From: Planctomycetota bacterium
GTDB taxonomy: Bacteria; Planctomycetota; PLA2; JAEUHO01
Length of the DNA: 64,000 nt
Assembly (NCBI GenBank): GCA_020851795.1
Contig: JADZCA010000006.1
Location: forward strand, 140,455-204,454
Direction: 5' to 3'
The notes below the pieces were generated by a model. It saw only the letters and a list, made by a program, of their open reading frames with translations, was not told the origin of the DNA and made no database searches. Shown here piece by piece: positions 63,942 through 64,000 of the stretch. Positions within the stretch are counted from its first letter, which is position 1. Each line of letters opens with the position of its first letter. A program made the position numbers and the translations under genes.

Positions 63942-64000
63942 CGCCTCCGTAAGGTCGCAGACTCCTCGTCGTCGGGCCGCGGCTCGGCGTACGGCGGTGC

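Overview
The window is a very G+C-rich (roughly three quarters by eye), densely packed bacterial chromosome segment. It has an outer-membrane way of life: a Kdo transferase, Mla-type lipid transport and many lipoproteins. Several traits point to a high-GC member of the Planctomycetota: zinc-ribbon/TM/linker proteins, a DUF1570-like secreted metallopeptidase, secreted prenyltransferase-repeat proteins, HEAT proteins ending in a W-x-x-W-W motif and a DksA-like protein with an Ala/Lys/Pro tail. This assignment is inference; no rRNA is present. I see no CRISPR array, insertion sequence, prophage or rRNA. The only RNA gene is a tRNA-Arg(ACG).

Layout. 1-9.5 kb: ahcY-metK (SAM cycle), a small lipoprotein, waaA, secA, pyrD-lspA and a DksA-like gene, nearly all on the minus strand. 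9.7-19.4 kb: xerD-type recombinase, a Na+/Ca2+ exchanger, uvrC and uvrB flanking a DinB gene and a cyclic-nucleotide-binding gene, then a lone GspF-like gene. 19.8-23.2 kb: a coupled set of a prenyltransferase-repeat lipoprotein, a membrane protein and a ThiF-TusA fusion. 23.3-26.1 kb: feoA, feoB and a small Cys-rich gene under a Fur box. 26.1-27.2 kb: a repeat-rich spacer and the tRNA. 27.2-36.2 kb: an eight-gene arginine operon (argG, a P-loop gene, argC, argD, an acylornithine carbamoyltransferase, argB, an ArgE-like deacylase, argH), joined mostly by 1-4 base overlaps. 36.2-44.4 kb: surface and secreted proteins, including a large lipoprotein with an anthrax-protective-antigen-like core. 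44.6-49.1 kb: mdh, mlaD, mlaE, and an RsbV/RsbW-like pair coupled to a lipoprotein. 49.2-52.7 kb: a probable ceramide (sphingolipid) cluster. 52.9-64 kb: two HEAT-repeat paralogues, an HU-like protein, a TMTC-like membrane protein, a metallopeptidase-like protein, a TIGR02757-like protein, a HEAT-like secreted protein and a FabZ-like dehydratase.

How the genes fit together. The arginine operon looks like the variant in which carbamoylation acts on acylated ornithine and the deacylase acts on acylcitrulline. Its carbamoyltransferase carries the residue pattern of the succinylornithine type. The operon has no recognisable glutamate N-acyltransferase but has an unassigned P-loop protein. The SPT, GNAT and epimerase genes together supply the three enzymes of the described bacterial ceramide route. 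A family of short intergenic repeats recurs directly at gene ends, with the stop codon often forming part of the repeat.

Most promising novelty: the protective-antigen-like lipoprotein (38409-41462), the arginine operon with its P-loop gene, the ThiF-TusA-ThiF fusion operon, and the stop-codon-embedded repeats.
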